DNA of 64,000 nucleotides from Roseibium album (GTDB taxonomy: Bacteria > Pseudomonadota > Alphaproteobacteria > Rhizobiales > Stappiaceae): NCBI RefSeq assembly GCF_001404515.1, contig NZ_CXWE01000002.1, forward strand, positions 248,001 through 312,000, in the 5' to 3' direction. A program made the position numbers and the translations under genes. Positions 9,097 through 17,951 of this stretch are shown here, in pieces. The notes below the pieces were generated by a model that worked only from the letters and a program-made list of their open reading frames with translations, had not been told where the DNA came from and did no database searches. Every line of letters starts with the position of its first letter. Position 1 is the first letter of the stretch.

Positions 9097-9540
9097 ATGA
9101 AAAGCGTATCGGAGATGACCCCGCAGGAGTTGGCCGAAACCTGTGCCAGGATCATGTGGGACGGTGACAATGCCTCGCAGGAGCTGGGCATGGAAATCAT
9201 GCGGATAGCGCCAGGCCAGGCCGCTATCCGCATGACGGTCACGAAGGCCATGACAAACGGTCACGGCAACATGCACGGCGGTTACCTGTTCGCACTCGCC
9301 GACAGTGCCTTTGCCTTTGCCTGCAACACCTACAATCAGATGGCTGTTGCCCAGCACTGCTCAATCACCTACATCGCACCAGGATCCCTAGGCGACATAC
9401 TGACGGCGGAAGCACGGGAGGTCTCAAGGCAGGGACGCTCCGGCATTTACGACGTCAGGCTTGTCCGGAAGGACGGAACCGTGATCGCAGAGTTCCGTGG
9501 CCATTCCCGTACCATCAACAGAACTTTCTTGACCGAATGA
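9097..9540 (+). CDS. paaI: PaaI, hydroxyphenylacetyl-CoA thioesterase
   Basis: 147 residues from ATG 9097, one base after the paaG stop. Hotdog-fold thioesterase with NGHGNMHGGYLFALADSAFA, where the Asn/His-Gly-Gly and Asp residues form the PaaI active site, and QHCSITYIAPGSLGD on the following strand. PaaI hydrolyses hydroxylated phenylacetyl-CoA dead-end products and so frees CoA trapped when the epoxide is not processed. It is cytosolic and acts as a homotetramer in known cases. Tight packing with paaG and paaK supports the assignment. Confidence 0.9.
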   Translation: MKSVSEMTPQELAETCARIMWDGDNASQELGMEIMRIAPGQAAIRMTVTKAMTNGHGNMHGGYLFALADSAFAFACNTYNQMAVAQHCSITYIAPGSLGDILTAEAREVSRQGRSGIYDVRLVRKDGTVIAEFRGHSRTINRTFLTE

Positions 9541-9578
9541 CGAAAACCGGCGCGACCCGCGCCCTGGGAGGACCTTGA

Positions 9579-10889
9579 ATGATCGACCTCACTCCTGATC
9601 GCAACAGTCTCGACCCGATCGAAATCGCAAGCCGCGACGAGATTGCCGGGTTGCAGGAAAAGCGCCTGACCTGGACACTTGATCATGCGTACCGGAATTC
9701 GGACTTCTTCAGGAAACGCTTCGACGATCACGGCGCGCATCCGGGCGATTTCAAGTCTCTTGCCGACATTGCCAAATTCCCTTTCACGGTGAAACAGGAT
9801 CTGCGCGACACTTACCCCTTCGGCATGTTCGCAACCCCGAGAGAGGACCTCGTCCGCATCCATGGATCCTCCGGCACGACCGGCAAACCGACGGTCGTCG
9901 GCTATACCGCAAACGACATTTCGAACTGGTCTGACCTGATCGCGCGCTCGATCCGTGCCGCCGGCGGGCGCAAGGGAAACATTCTTCACAACGCCTACGG
10001 CTATGGTCTTTTCACAGGTGGCCTTGGTGCCCACTACGGTGCAGAGCGCCTCGGCTGCACTGTCGTACCGATATCGGGTGGCATGACGGAACGACAGGTA
10101 ACCCTGATCGAGGACTTTCGCCCGGACGTGATCATGGTAACCCCTTCCTACATGCTCTCGATCCTGGACGAATACCAACACCGCGGCCTTGACGCTCGCA
10201 AGTGCTCCCTGAAAGTCGGCATCTTCGGTGCCGAACCCTGGACCAACGCCATGCGGGAGGAAATTCAGGAAGCCTTCGACATGCACGCGGTCGACATCTA
10301 TGGCCTGTCGGAAATCATGGGGCCTGGCGTCGCGCAGGAATGCGTTGAGACCAAGGATGGCCTTCATGTCTGGGAAGACCATTTCTACCCTGAAATCATC
10401 GATCCGGTGAGCGAGAACGTTCTGCCGGACGGCGAAATGGGCGAGCTGGTATTCACCACCCTGACCAAGGAAGGCCTGCCCATGGTCCGCTACCGGACCC
10501 GGGATCTTACCCGCATACTTCCCGGCACGGCACGATCCATGCGCCGGATCGAGAAGATCACCGGTCGAAGCGACGACATGATCATTTTGCGTGGGGTCAA
10601 TGTATTTCCGACGCAGATCGAGGAACAGATCCTGAAATGTGACGGTCTTTCCGCTCATTTCCAAATCGAGCTTGTGCGTACCGGACGCATGGATGCGATG
10701 ATCGTTCACGCGGAAGCAACGCCAGCCGCCAGCAGTGCTGAGGCCCGCAGCGCCTCGGAACGAGAGCTTGCCCATCACATCAAATCGACCATCGGCATCT
10801 CCTCGAAGGTCGAGATCCATGAACCCGATGGCGTCGCCCGATCGCAGGGCAAGGCACAGCGGGTGGTCGACAACCGTCCCAAGGAATAA
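9579..10889 (+). CDS. paaK: PaaK, phenylacetate-CoA ligase
   Basis: 436 residues, the usual PaaK length. ATP-dependent activation of phenylacetate to phenylacetyl-CoA, the entry step. AMP-binding P-loop HGSSGTTGKPTVVGYT near residue 92, then GAEPWTNAMREEIQEAF, DIYGLSEIMGPGVAQE (the A5 Y-G-x-(S/T)-E motif) and YRTRDLTRIL with the adenine-binding Asp. The C-terminal lid has RSDDMIILRGVNVFPTQIE, diagnostic of PaaK. Start ATG 9579 follows GGGAGGACC. Confidence 0.93.
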   Translation: MIDLTPDRNSLDPIEIASRDEIAGLQEKRLTWTLDHAYRNSDFFRKRFDDHGAHPGDFKSLADIAKFPFTVKQDLRDTYPFGMFATPREDLVRIHGSSGTTGKPTVVGYTANDISNWSDLIARSIRAAGGRKGNILHNAYGYGLFTGGLGAHYGAERLGCTVVPISGGMTERQVTLIEDFRPDVIMVTPSYMLSILDEYQHRGLDARKCSLKVGIFGAEPWTNAMREEIQEAFDMHAVDIYGLSEIMGPGVAQECVETKDGLHVWEDHFYPEIIDPVSENVLPDGEMGELVFTTLTKEGLPMVRYRTRDLTRILPGTARSMRRIEKITGRSDDMIILRGVNVFPTQIEEQILKCDGLSAHFQIELVRTGRMDAMIVHAEATPAASSAEARSASERELAHHIKSTIGISSKVEIHEPDGVARSQGKAQRVVDNRPKE

Positions 10890-11045
10890 TCACGAAGGCC
10901 AAAGGCCTCCAACGTCCCGTACGAAGAAAAACGCGGAGCCCGTTGCTCAGTTCAATCGGTCGGGAAAGCGCCGCAAAGAGCAAAAGGCTTGACTACCAGG
11001 GATCAAGGGTCCCGAAGAAACAGCGCCCTGGCCGATCCACCGTTA

Positions 11046-11067
11046 ATTGACGGACCGGCTGGTCAAT
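11046..11067. promoter_or_regulatory. Putative PaaR operator upstream of paaR
   Basis: A 22-bp imperfect palindrome with perfect outer arms ATTGAC/GTCAAT and a central CCGG (8 of 11 base pairs symmetric). It lies 68 bases upstream of the TetR-family gene. It shares the GACCGG core with the sites at 8232 and 42306, suggesting autoregulation. Confidence 0.5.
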
Positions 11068-11134
11068 CCTGGTCGATCAGGCTAAAAACGCTATCAAGGC
11101 GCGACCTTAGGTCCGAAAACGGAGTCCGATACGC

Positions 11135-11734
11135 ATGGCAAGAACCCGCGCCAGTGATTTTGAGGAAAAGCAGCACGGCCTCTTGCTGACGGCGGCCAAT
11201 GTCTTTGCGACCCAGGGCATGGAAAAAGCCTCCATGTCACAGATCGCACAGGAGGCAGGTGTCTCCAAATCGCTGCTCTATCACTACTATCCGTCCAAGG
11301 GTGCCCTGATCTTTGCAATCATCCATTCGCACCTTGCGATCCTCGACCAGGCGCTGGAAAAGGCAGATGATGCCTCCCTTCCACCCGAAGCAAGGCTTCA
11401 GAAGCTGGTGATGACGGTATTGGACAGCTATCGCGGCGCCGATGACCAGCACAAGGTCCAGCTCAACGCAGGTCCGGCACTTTCTGACGAACAAAAGGCT
11501 GAGATCATAGCCATTGAACGCCGGATCGTACGCCACTTTTCCAGTGCCCTGAAGACCATCCACCCAAAGCTGGAAGACCCGGAACGCCCCCTCCTGATGC
11601 CGGTCACGATGTCGCTCTTCGGCATGATGAACTGGGTCTATATGTGGTTCAAGGAAGGCGGCCCGATCTCACGAGAGGACTACGCCCGGGTCGCAACGAC
11701 CCTGATCCTTGAAGGTGTGAAGAAGGTTAAGTAG
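11135..11734 (+). CDS. paaR: PaaR-type TetR-family transcriptional regulator
   Basis: 199 residues. TetR N-terminal HTH: MARTRASDFEEKQHGLLLTA, then ISQ-type recognition region SMSQIAQEAGVSKSLLYHYY and PSKGALIFAI. The C-terminal ligand domain ends in MFKEGGPIS-like sequence seen in PaaR. Such regulators repress paa genes and are released by phenylacetyl-CoA. It follows paaK by 245 bases and has its own palindromic site. Three similar sites in the window make it the likely common repressor of both paa blocks. The alternative is an unrelated TetR regulator, but the context argues against it. Confidence 0.8.
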   Translation: MARTRASDFEEKQHGLLLTAANVFATQGMEKASMSQIAQEAGVSKSLLYHYYPSKGALIFAIIHSHLAILDQALEKADDASLPPEARLQKLVMTVLDSYRGADDQHKVQLNAGPALSDEQKAEIIAIERRIVRHFSSALKTIHPKLEDPERPLLMPVTMSLFGMMNWVYMWFKEGGPISREDYARVATTLILEGVKKVK

Positions 11735-11739
11735 AGCGG

Positions 11740-11931
11740 TTATTGTTCCGCGGGAGCATTAACAAACTCCCGGTTCCGCAACGTCCCAGGTGCGCGGACA
11801 GTTCCAAAGACAGTCGCCTGGCGGTCGAGCATACCGAACGTGGCCCAGGGTGATACCGGAGGCGTTCCGCCTTCGTTGACCGTCGCGGCTGCGGAGAAGC
11901 ATGGAACAAACGTTTGCTTTTCATTGGTCGG
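11740..11931 (-). pseudogene. Truncated flavin-reductase-like protein
   Basis: A 63-residue frame starting MPTNEKQTFVPCFSAAATV, with PPVSPWATFGMLDRQATVFG and LRNREFVNAPAEQ. The 'DG.P..SP...F...D...FG' and 'EFV.N.P' pieces are the start of a DIM6/NTAB-type flavin reductase domain (normally ~150-200 residues). A stretch between the 'T..N' helix and 'EFVVN' appears deleted, and the frame stops against the end of paaR. It begins 13 bases after the MFS gene with AGGA upstream, so it was once the second gene of that operon. Confidence 0.5.
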
Positions 11932-11944
11932 CATCTTGCCATCC

Positions 11945-13129
11945 TCACGTCCGTTTGGGGGCAGCCAATGCGTCTTTTTGCACGCGCAACAGTGCCATTG
12001 TCGCCTCAAAGGCTGCCATCACGACAATCAATCCCAGAAGCGGCGTAACGCCGACGTCGACAATCATCCATCCGGCGACCAACGGAAATCCGAAGATACC
12101 GATGAAATAGGTCAATGCAAAAAGCTGGAGCGTTTGCGGCACCAGATCGTGGTTCGCATCATTTGCAGCCATGGCGACGAGGATGGGATAGGAAGCCCCG
12201 TAGCCGATCCCGAACAGGATTGCGACAACAACATACGCCGATTGGCTGGTTCCCGAGAAGATGAACAATAGGACGCTGCCTGCCATCACATATTGCAGCA
12301 GGGCGATCGTCAGATAGGGATGCCTGCCACCCTTGAATTGCGCCAGCGCAATCCGGCAGATCACCACGGTGATCGTGTAGACCAGAAAGAAATCCGCGTA
12401 ATCCAACCCGCGCTCATCGGCAAAGACGGTCTGGAAATTGTTCAACCCTGCGAACACGCTGGCGCCAAGAAAAACCATGACAACCGGAACAAGCGCGCGG
12501 GAACGCAATATTGTTCCGACACCTTTCAAGCTCAGCCTTGAACTGGCTTCCGGGCCGGCGTTGATGGCATGAGATCGGACCGGCCGGATCAGCACGAAGA
12601 ACAGCAGAGCACTCACCAGGCAACCGATAGCCGTGATGAAAAACGCATCCGACACGCTCCCGCCTGCCTTCTCGATTTTAGCCGCCATGACCGGCGACAG
12701 GCCGAATCCGGCCATCAACACGACTGAGTGCAACGCAAAATAGCGTACTCTTTCCTGCGCCGAGACAAGTCGTGTCAGGACAACGGGAGCAAGGGCATAA
12801 GTCAAACCCCAGCCTGCTCCCAGAAGAATGCTTGCGATCACCGTGAGCGACCCGACAGTGACGGCAAGTCCGAACAATCCAAGTGCTGCTCCGATAGACA
12901 GACAGGCCATGCCAAGCGTGGCAACACGGCCGAACCAGTCCGACAAATGTCCCGCATAATAGACGGCAAGCAATGTTGAGGCCGTCGCTATGAACAACGA
13001 TACCCCGACCGCTTTCTCATTCGCACCGAAGCCTGAATAAAGACGCGGCAACATGAAAGTCAGACCGTAAGCACCTGCCTGCAGAAAGACTGCAAGCAGA
13101 TAGACACAGAAAGTCGAGATACGGGACAA
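11945..13129 (-). CDS. Major facilitator superfamily transporter
   Basis: About 394 residues from TTG 13129 (MSRISTFCVYLL...), chosen because GGAG stands nine bases upstream and the first helix starts at once; an ATG at 13216 would add a 29-residue hydrophilic leader. Around twelve hydrophobic helices and the loop-2/3 signature GHLSDWFGRVATLG mark an MFS permease, with a second copy-like central loop near RPVRSHAINAG. Inner-membrane exporter or importer; the substrate cannot be deduced. It is divergent from a MocR/GntR-aminotransferase regulator at 13247, which may control it, and was followed by a now broken flavin-reductase gene. Confidence 0.8.
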   Translation of the reverse strand: MSRISTFCVYLLAVFLQAGAYGLTFMLPRLYSGFGANEKAVGVSLFIATASTLLAVYYAGHLSDWFGRVATLGMACLSIGAALGLFGLAVTVGSLTVIASILLGAGWGLTYALAPVVLTRLVSAQERVRYFALHSVVLMAGFGLSPVMAAKIEKAGGSVSDAFFITAIGCLVSALLFFVLIRPVRSHAINAGPEASSRLSLKGVGTILRSRALVPVVMVFLGASVFAGLNNFQTVFADERGLDYADFFLVYTITVVICRIALAQFKGGRHPYLTIALLQYVMAGSVLLFIFSGTSQSAYVVVAILFGIGYGASYPILVAMAANDANHDLVPQTLQLFALTYFIGIFGFPLVAGWMIVDVGVTPLLGLIVVMAAFEATMALLRVQKDALAAPKRT

Positions 13130-13246
13130 AGGCCTATGCTCCAGGGAAAGGATGAGTGGATACGGACAAGGAACCGGCGGCACGATGAAACGCAAGGCCC
13201 CTCCGCACCATTTCACTCAACCTACAAACTTGAGTGGTCTTTCAAA

Positions 13247-14704
13247 ATGTCCAATAATTGGAATATGAATAAGGCCACTTCAGAAGCTGCGATCTTGTCT
13301 ATCTCATTGGATCGCTCGTCGAAAATTCCATTGCAGACACAACTTTCGCACGCTCTTCGGGAGCTGGTTCATACCAGCCGCCTTCGCTCTGGAGCCAGGC
13401 TTCCCTCAAGCAGGAACCTTGCACAGGAACTTGGGGTATCGCGGGTGACGACGACTGCCGTCTACGAGCAACTTGTTGCAGAAGGATATCTTGAGGGACG
13501 CCGGGGGTCCGGTGTCTTCATTGCTGCCGACCTGCCTAGTTTGCCGGTCCGGACAGCGAAGGACGGGTCCCCGGATTCACGACAAACGCTGCCATTGAAT
13601 GACCCCCTGGTGCCATTTGATGTCGGTTTTCCTGATCTTGAAACGTTCCCTTACCGTGAGTGGACCCGCATCCATGACCGCATTTGGCGTGCCCCGAACG
13701 CCGGTATCCTTGGTCGACCGCCCGCGATGGGATTTGGGCCGCTGCGGACCGCCATTGCCCAACATCTGAATGAGTGGCGCGGCATTCAGTGCTCACCTGG
13801 GCAAATTGTCGTGACTTCGGGCCTGGTGGAGGCAGTCGAGTTGATTTCAAAGGCTGCCTTTGCGGCTGGTGACACAGTCCTGGTGGAGGATCCCGGTCAC
13901 CAGGTGATGGCCAATGCACTGGCTGGAAGCGGCGTGACGTGCAATCCGGTCCGCGTCGATGCCCAGGGCTTCAACCTGTCCAGCGGTGAACAGGCACACC
14001 TCTGCGCAAGCGCCGTCGCGGTCACTCCATCCCGGCAATATCCGCTTGGCATGACCCTTTCCCTGACACGTCGGCTGGAATTGCTGGACTGGGCAAAGAA
14101 TTGCGACGGTTTCATTCTGGAGGACGATTACGATGGGGAGTTTCGCTACCAGGGGCAACCGCTTCCGGCGATGATGAGCCTGGATGACTCTGAGCGGGTC
14201 ATTTATATCGGCAGCTTCTCAAAGGTCATGTTCCCGGCACTAAGACTTGGCTACATGATTGTCCCGTATCGTCTCCAGAAAAACGTCGCAGCAATTCTTG
14301 GCCGGATCGGCCCGAAGGCCGCACTCCACGCGCAGCCGGTCCTGGCAGAATTTATCGCAAGCGGTTCGTTCGCAACGCATATTCGACGAATGCGCAGATT
14401 GTATGCAGAACGCCAGAAGGCTCTCTTGAACGCATTGCACACACATGCTTCGGGTCTTCTTTCTGCCGATCCAGAAACCAGCGGCATGCATCTTGTCGCT
14501 GAACTCGGTCCCGGGCTTGCCGGCAGAATGAGCGACGTCGAAGTCTCTGCACGCGCTCATGAGGCTGGCCTGCGTCTCGCTCCCCTGTCGAATTTCTACT
14601 TTGGTCCGGCAGCGCGGCAAGGCCTGGTGATGGGGTATGCGGCGTTTCCACCGCAGGCACTTTCCGATGGTGTGATCCGGCTTGTGGCAGCCCTTTGTGA
14701 CTGA
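13247..14704 (+). CDS. MocR/PdxR-family regulator (GntR HTH fused to aminotransferase domain)
   Basis: 485 residues from ATG 13247; the longer frame overlaps the divergent MFS promoter. Residues ~25-90 are a GntR winged helix (LRSGARLPSSRNLAQELGVS, YEQLVAEGYLEGRRGSGVF). Residues ~125-485 are a class-I aminotransferase-like fold with DDYDGEFRYQGQPLPAM and the PLP-binding SFSKVMFPALRLGYM lysine. MocR proteins use PLP or PLP-amino acid adducts as effectors, often controlling PLP synthesis or amino acid/GABA transport. Here the only clear divergent partner is the MFS gene. Confidence 0.9.
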   Translation: MSNNWNMNKATSEAAILSISLDRSSKIPLQTQLSHALRELVHTSRLRSGARLPSSRNLAQELGVSRVTTTAVYEQLVAEGYLEGRRGSGVFIAADLPSLPVRTAKDGSPDSRQTLPLNDPLVPFDVGFPDLETFPYREWTRIHDRIWRAPNAGILGRPPAMGFGPLRTAIAQHLNEWRGIQCSPGQIVVTSGLVEAVELISKAAFAAGDTVLVEDPGHQVMANALAGSGVTCNPVRVDAQGFNLSSGEQAHLCASAVAVTPSRQYPLGMTLSLTRRLELLDWAKNCDGFILEDDYDGEFRYQGQPLPAMMSLDDSERVIYIGSFSKVMFPALRLGYMIVPYRLQKNVAAILGRIGPKAALHAQPVLAEFIASGSFATHIRRMRRLYAERQKALLNALHTHASGLLSADPETSGMHLVAELGPGLAGRMSDVEVSARAHEAGLRLAPLSNFYFGPAARQGLVMGYAAFPPQALSDGVIRLVAALCD

Positions 14705-14768
14705 TGAACAGAGAATGGGACCGATCACGACATCCCGGTTATAGACGAATGCCGCACCCGGATCAGCA

Positions 14769-14794
14769 CCGGGCTTGGGCCCAGCGGATTTTTT
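14769..14794 (+). terminator. Probable terminator after the MocR gene
   Basis: CCGGGCTTGGGCCCAGCGG can fold into a short GC-rich stem and is followed by ATTTTTT. It lies 65 bases beyond the MocR stop codon. Confidence 0.4.
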
Positions 14795-14864
14795 AATACG
14801 TGGTTTTTTTGGGATCGAGTGATGACGGAAACCACATCTCGATATTGCGGCGTCGTCCATCCGT

Positions 14865-15503
14865 TCAGGTGAGCTCCTTGCGTCCGGACGGCGTCATGAT
14901 ACTTGCCCGATAGCGGATTTGAGTACCCGGGGTGACATCAGGAGGGCGATCCGGTGACAGCTCGCGATAAAGCTTTGACACGGTATCGGGATGCGGATGC
15001 TCAAGCGTCAGCGACAGAAGGCGTGCACCCATATCGGGGATGTCCGACATCGACGTCGGATCGCCTTGGTGATCGATGAGCGAAGGCGCACCACCGTCAA
15101 GGGGAAGCGACCCGTCATCGGGGATCGAAAACGCAAATTCCGGTCGATTGAACGGAAGCGCGACGACCTCTCCGAAGACCTTGTCATGCTTTGACACAAT
15201 GACCTGAATGTCGTGGGTACTGGCGACCCAGCCGCGCAGGCGCCGGCCGTCGTCCCAATCCGTTCTGACTTGTTCCTGATCATCGAGCCCGAACCATCTT
15301 GCACGGCCAGGTGCTCGGCCGTCCGGATCAAGCGCAACGATCTCCAGATAGATCCTGTCGCCGAGTTGAAGCCTGTGGTTATGGGTGCCCATGTAGTCAT
15401 GGCGTGTCCCGAAGGGCACGTCGAGATCAAGGCACTCGCGGACATGCGACACCCCTTCGGTCAGCGTTGGGGCAATCACGGTCAGGTGGTCGAGCTTGAG
15501 CAC
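14865..15503 (-). CDS. Glyoxalase-like domain protein (Glyoxalase_3 type)
   Basis: 212 residues from GTG 15503, which is preceded by GGAG and begins VLKLDHLTVIAPTLTEGVSH; the frame continues upstream to 15590 without conserved sequence. The pattern 'LDHL.....L..G......LG......G..H...GT.N....LG...YLE....D' (here GTHNHRLQLGDRIYLEIVAL) is the VOC/Glyoxalase-like domain PF13468. Metal-binding His and Glu are retained in the N-terminal motif. The substrate is unknown. It lies downstream of an unknown 152-residue protein on the same strand, 47 bases away. Confidence 0.75.
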   Translation of the reverse strand: MLKLDHLTVIAPTLTEGVSHVRECLDLDVPFGTRHDYMGTHNHRLQLGDRIYLEIVALDPDGRAPGRARWFGLDDQEQVRTDWDDGRRLRGWVASTHDIQVIVSKHDKVFGEVVALPFNRPEFAFSIPDDGSLPLDGGAPSLIDHQGDPTSMSDIPDMGARLLSLTLEHPHPDTVSKLYRELSPDRPPDVTPGTQIRYRASIMTPSGRKELT

Positions 15504-15550
15504 TTGCGGAAAGCTCCAATACTGTCTGAGAAGGCGACAACGACTATCGA

Positions 15551-16009
15551 TCAGGAGAGCCGCTGCGGCAACCCCCGGCCGTTGTTCCACCAGCGATTTG
15601 GATTGTCGCTTTCGGGATCATAGGCCGCCCTGCTGGCCCAGTCCTCACGCAGGAAGATCACAGGCTCTTCGTAATGGTGTGCATGAAGCACGGCATCCAT
15701 CACTTTTTCCAGTATGCCGAGATCCCTCTCGATGGATATTTTGAGCTCAACCATCGGATAGGTTTCGGTTTCTCCGGCTTCGAAACCATCGACATGCGTC
15801 GTCGTTGTCGACCCCGGTTCGGGTTGCGATGTTTCCATGCCGACAGCGGAGATGCTCGCATTACGCTGATAACGGCCGAAACTCATTGGATGAACCTTTT
15901 GAACTTCATCAAGGATACGGTCGGTATCCTCCGGCAACGTCTGAATCTCCAGTGTCCAGACAGGCAAAAAGGTGCCTGATTTTGCTTTGTACCGACGAAG
16001 GTCTGTCAC
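15551..16009 (-). CDS. Conserved hypothetical protein, 152 aa
   Basis: GTG start at 16009 with GGGAG nine bases upstream. I do not recognise the family with certainty. It has two beta-alpha-beta-like halves: TFLPVWTLEIQTLPEDTDRI and YPMVELKISIERDLGILEKV, the second followed by HAHHYEEPVIFLRED, reminiscent of the NIF3/CutA-like 'YEEP.I' motif. There is no signal peptide or membrane segment, so it is a small cytosolic protein. It probably shares a transcript with the glyoxalase-like gene. Confidence 0.6.
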   Translation of the reverse strand: MTDLRRYKAKSGTFLPVWTLEIQTLPEDTDRILDEVQKVHPMSFGRYQRNASISAVGMETSQPEPGSTTTTHVDGFEAGETETYPMVELKISIERDLGILEKVMDAVLHAHHYEEPVIFLREDWASRAAYDPESDNPNRWWNNGRGLPQRLS

Positions 16010-16212
16010 GATGGCTGCTCCCTCACGACGCCAAGTTTGTTCTTATTTTGTTCCTTCGCGGGTCCTAGGTCAAGCCGTCAATTGCGCATCTTTTCATCTT
16101 GCCCGGCGCACCCATATTGACCGGAAACAAAACCCCGCGATCCGGGAAATCGCGGCGGTCGGGCAAGTAAATGTGCCCGGACCGACCCGATATCAAGATC
16201 ACACAGCCGAAT

Positions 16213-17598
16213 TCACCCTGGCCAAAGCTCTGTCTGAGGATGAAACTGCGACCAGGCAAACCAGAACGCCTGATGGCTGCCGAGGTCCGAACCTTCTGCG
16301 TCAACCGCCCTGACCCCACCGGCGTCCAGCTTGAGGCGCACGTTCTCGTATGCGATATCGTCGCCTTTTTTCAACGCAGCAACAGCCTTGCTCCGTTGAA
16401 ACGCTACCGGTTTTCCCGATGCGGTGACGACGCCGATGATATCTTCGTGTACCGGCAGCCGGGGGTCGACATCACCCACCGGGAAAATCGGTCCGTTGGC
16501 ATCCCGGCCATTGCGGAAATCAAAATCCCGACCGAGCGCCAGCGGCTCGATCAACACCGTTGTCTCAGGATGGGCTTCCTTCCAGGTTCCCCAGTCCGTT
16601 GTCACGACACTGGCCTGCTCCAGCTGCAGGTTCTTCTCCGCAAGAGGACCGGTCACCGCCTTGCCCAGGAAAGTATCGAACACCGAATAGGAATTGACGT
16701 CATACATGACCTTGTTTGAACGGATGAGCAATCCGGACGTGCGCAGAACAGGGCGCTCGATACCCTCCGGCAACTGATCGGTGAAATAGGCCTGTGCCGC
16801 GCCGCACAAGGTGCAATACGGAATTCCGAGATCGCGTCCACCCAATGTGTCGTTGACCATCTCGCGCACCTCCATGATACGCCTCGGGTAGGCCCGGTAC
16901 TCGCCGTTCACTTCAACGCCGAAAACAATATCATCATCCTTCAGCCATTTGGCCTCTTCGACGGTGCTTACAGCCGGATTGTCTGCCGCCGGTATGCAGT
17001 TGCACACTTCATTGGTCTTGTCGTAGGGACGGTCATCGATGAGAACGCCCCCCCACGAAACGTGCCTCCAGTCGATTTTCCCTTCGACGAAGATCTTGTC
17101 CCAGCCTGGAACGATGGTTGTGAAAATGGCGCGTTTGACAGGGAGATAGTCAGGCGGCGCTGGTATGTCCCACGCGATCAGGTGATCCGTGACAACACCC
17201 CAGTTGTTGCTGGTCGGAATGTCTTTTTCCAGCAGGCTCCCGGCAGCATCGGTGAGCGAAGCACTCAGCTGAGATCCGGACGTGAAGCGCATCAAGTCGG
17301 CGATGATCCAGACAAGGCGCGGATCTTTCGATGCGGCGACTTCCCCGAGCGCGATTGTCTGGTCCCGGCCCCATGTCGATTGTGTCAGGCTGTCGACAAA
17401 AGCTGTCTTCACGGCCGCTTGCAACGCTTCGGGCAGATCGCCCCCCGGTATGGCCGGTGGCTCGCCGTATTGCTTGATCACATAGTCCGGCAAGGCCTCC
17501 CGATCCTGGCTATATGAAACGGACGTCCACATCAGGGCAAAGGCTGCAAGCAACGCAACAAGAGCGTTGCGGGATTGGGAACACGTCGCATTTGCCAT
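16213..17598 (-). CDS. DUF3179 domain-containing exported protein
   Basis: 461 residues. The N terminus (~1-30, LVALLAAFALMWTSVSYSQ) is a signal peptide. From ~235 the DUF3179 motifs appear in order: FGVEVNGEYRAYPRRIM, MVNDTLGG, YCTLCGAAQAYF (a conserved Cys-x-x-Cys), SGLLIRSNKVMYDVNSYSVF, then WFAWSQFHPQT at the C terminus. The family has no established biochemical role. The CTLC pair and periplasmic location suggest redox or cofactor binding. ATG 17598 follows AAAGGTG. It stands alone, divergent from the GbsR gene. Confidence 0.85.
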   Translation of the reverse strand: MANATCSQSRNALVALLAAFALMWTSVSYSQDREALPDYVIKQYGEPPAIPGGDLPEALQAAVKTAFVDSLTQSTWGRDQTIALGEVAASKDPRLVWIIADLMRFTSGSQLSASLTDAAGSLLEKDIPTSNNWGVVTDHLIAWDIPAPPDYLPVKRAIFTTIVPGWDKIFVEGKIDWRHVSWGGVLIDDRPYDKTNEVCNCIPAADNPAVSTVEEAKWLKDDDIVFGVEVNGEYRAYPRRIMEVREMVNDTLGGRDLGIPYCTLCGAAQAYFTDQLPEGIERPVLRTSGLLIRSNKVMYDVNSYSVFDTFLGKAVTGPLAEKNLQLEQASVVTTDWGTWKEAHPETTVLIEPLALGRDFDFRNGRDANGPIFPVGDVDPRLPVHEDIIGVVTASGKPVAFQRSKAVAALKKGDDIAYENVRLKLDAGGVRAVDAEGSDLGSHQAFWFAWSQFHPQTELWPG

Positions 17599-17931
17599 GG
17601 AAACACCTTTCGACTGCTGTTTTCATCCAGTGGAGCACGCGCGCGGCTTGAAGCCTCGCGTGTACAACCACAAGCACATGGAGCATGCGGACCCGGCCGG
17701 GAACCAGTTCCGTGTAAGCGTGCTGGCCCTATAAAAGAGGCCGCGAGGCGCTTCGCTTCCAATCACGATGCATCAGCATTTGGTGAGGAACTGAATTGGA
17801 AATGCGGCAGGCAAGCAATCACCTGATCGGTTGCACCTTCCCACCTGAAAGGAAGAATCGCCGCACCGGCATGCGGGCCGGACAATTTCACCTCTTCTCG
17901 CACTCTTGACTCTTCTCCAGTTATATCTGAT
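17599..17931. other. Divergent intergenic region
   Basis: No gene seen. It must hold the leftward promoter of the DUF3179 gene and, at its right end, a rightward promoter (TTGACT 17906-17911, GATATT 17929-17934, 17-base spacer) running into the GbsR palindrome. Confidence 0.5.
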
Positions 17932-17951
17932 ATTTCTGTCATGACAGAAAT
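17932..17951. promoter_or_regulatory. Perfect 20-bp palindrome over the GbsR start codon (autoregulatory operator)
   Basis: ATTTCTGTCATGACAGAAAT is fully self-complementary and contains the ATG of the regulator gene at 17941. The -10-like GATATT at 17929-17934 puts the predicted transcript start at or near the ATG. A related site at 18521-18540 supports binding by the GbsR-family product. Confidence 0.7.

Noticed and set aside
11751-11772. Terminator hairpin CGGGAG…CTCCCG after paaR
   Set aside because: Six-base stem, ten-base loop, no T-tract; it lies inside the flavin-reductase fragment.
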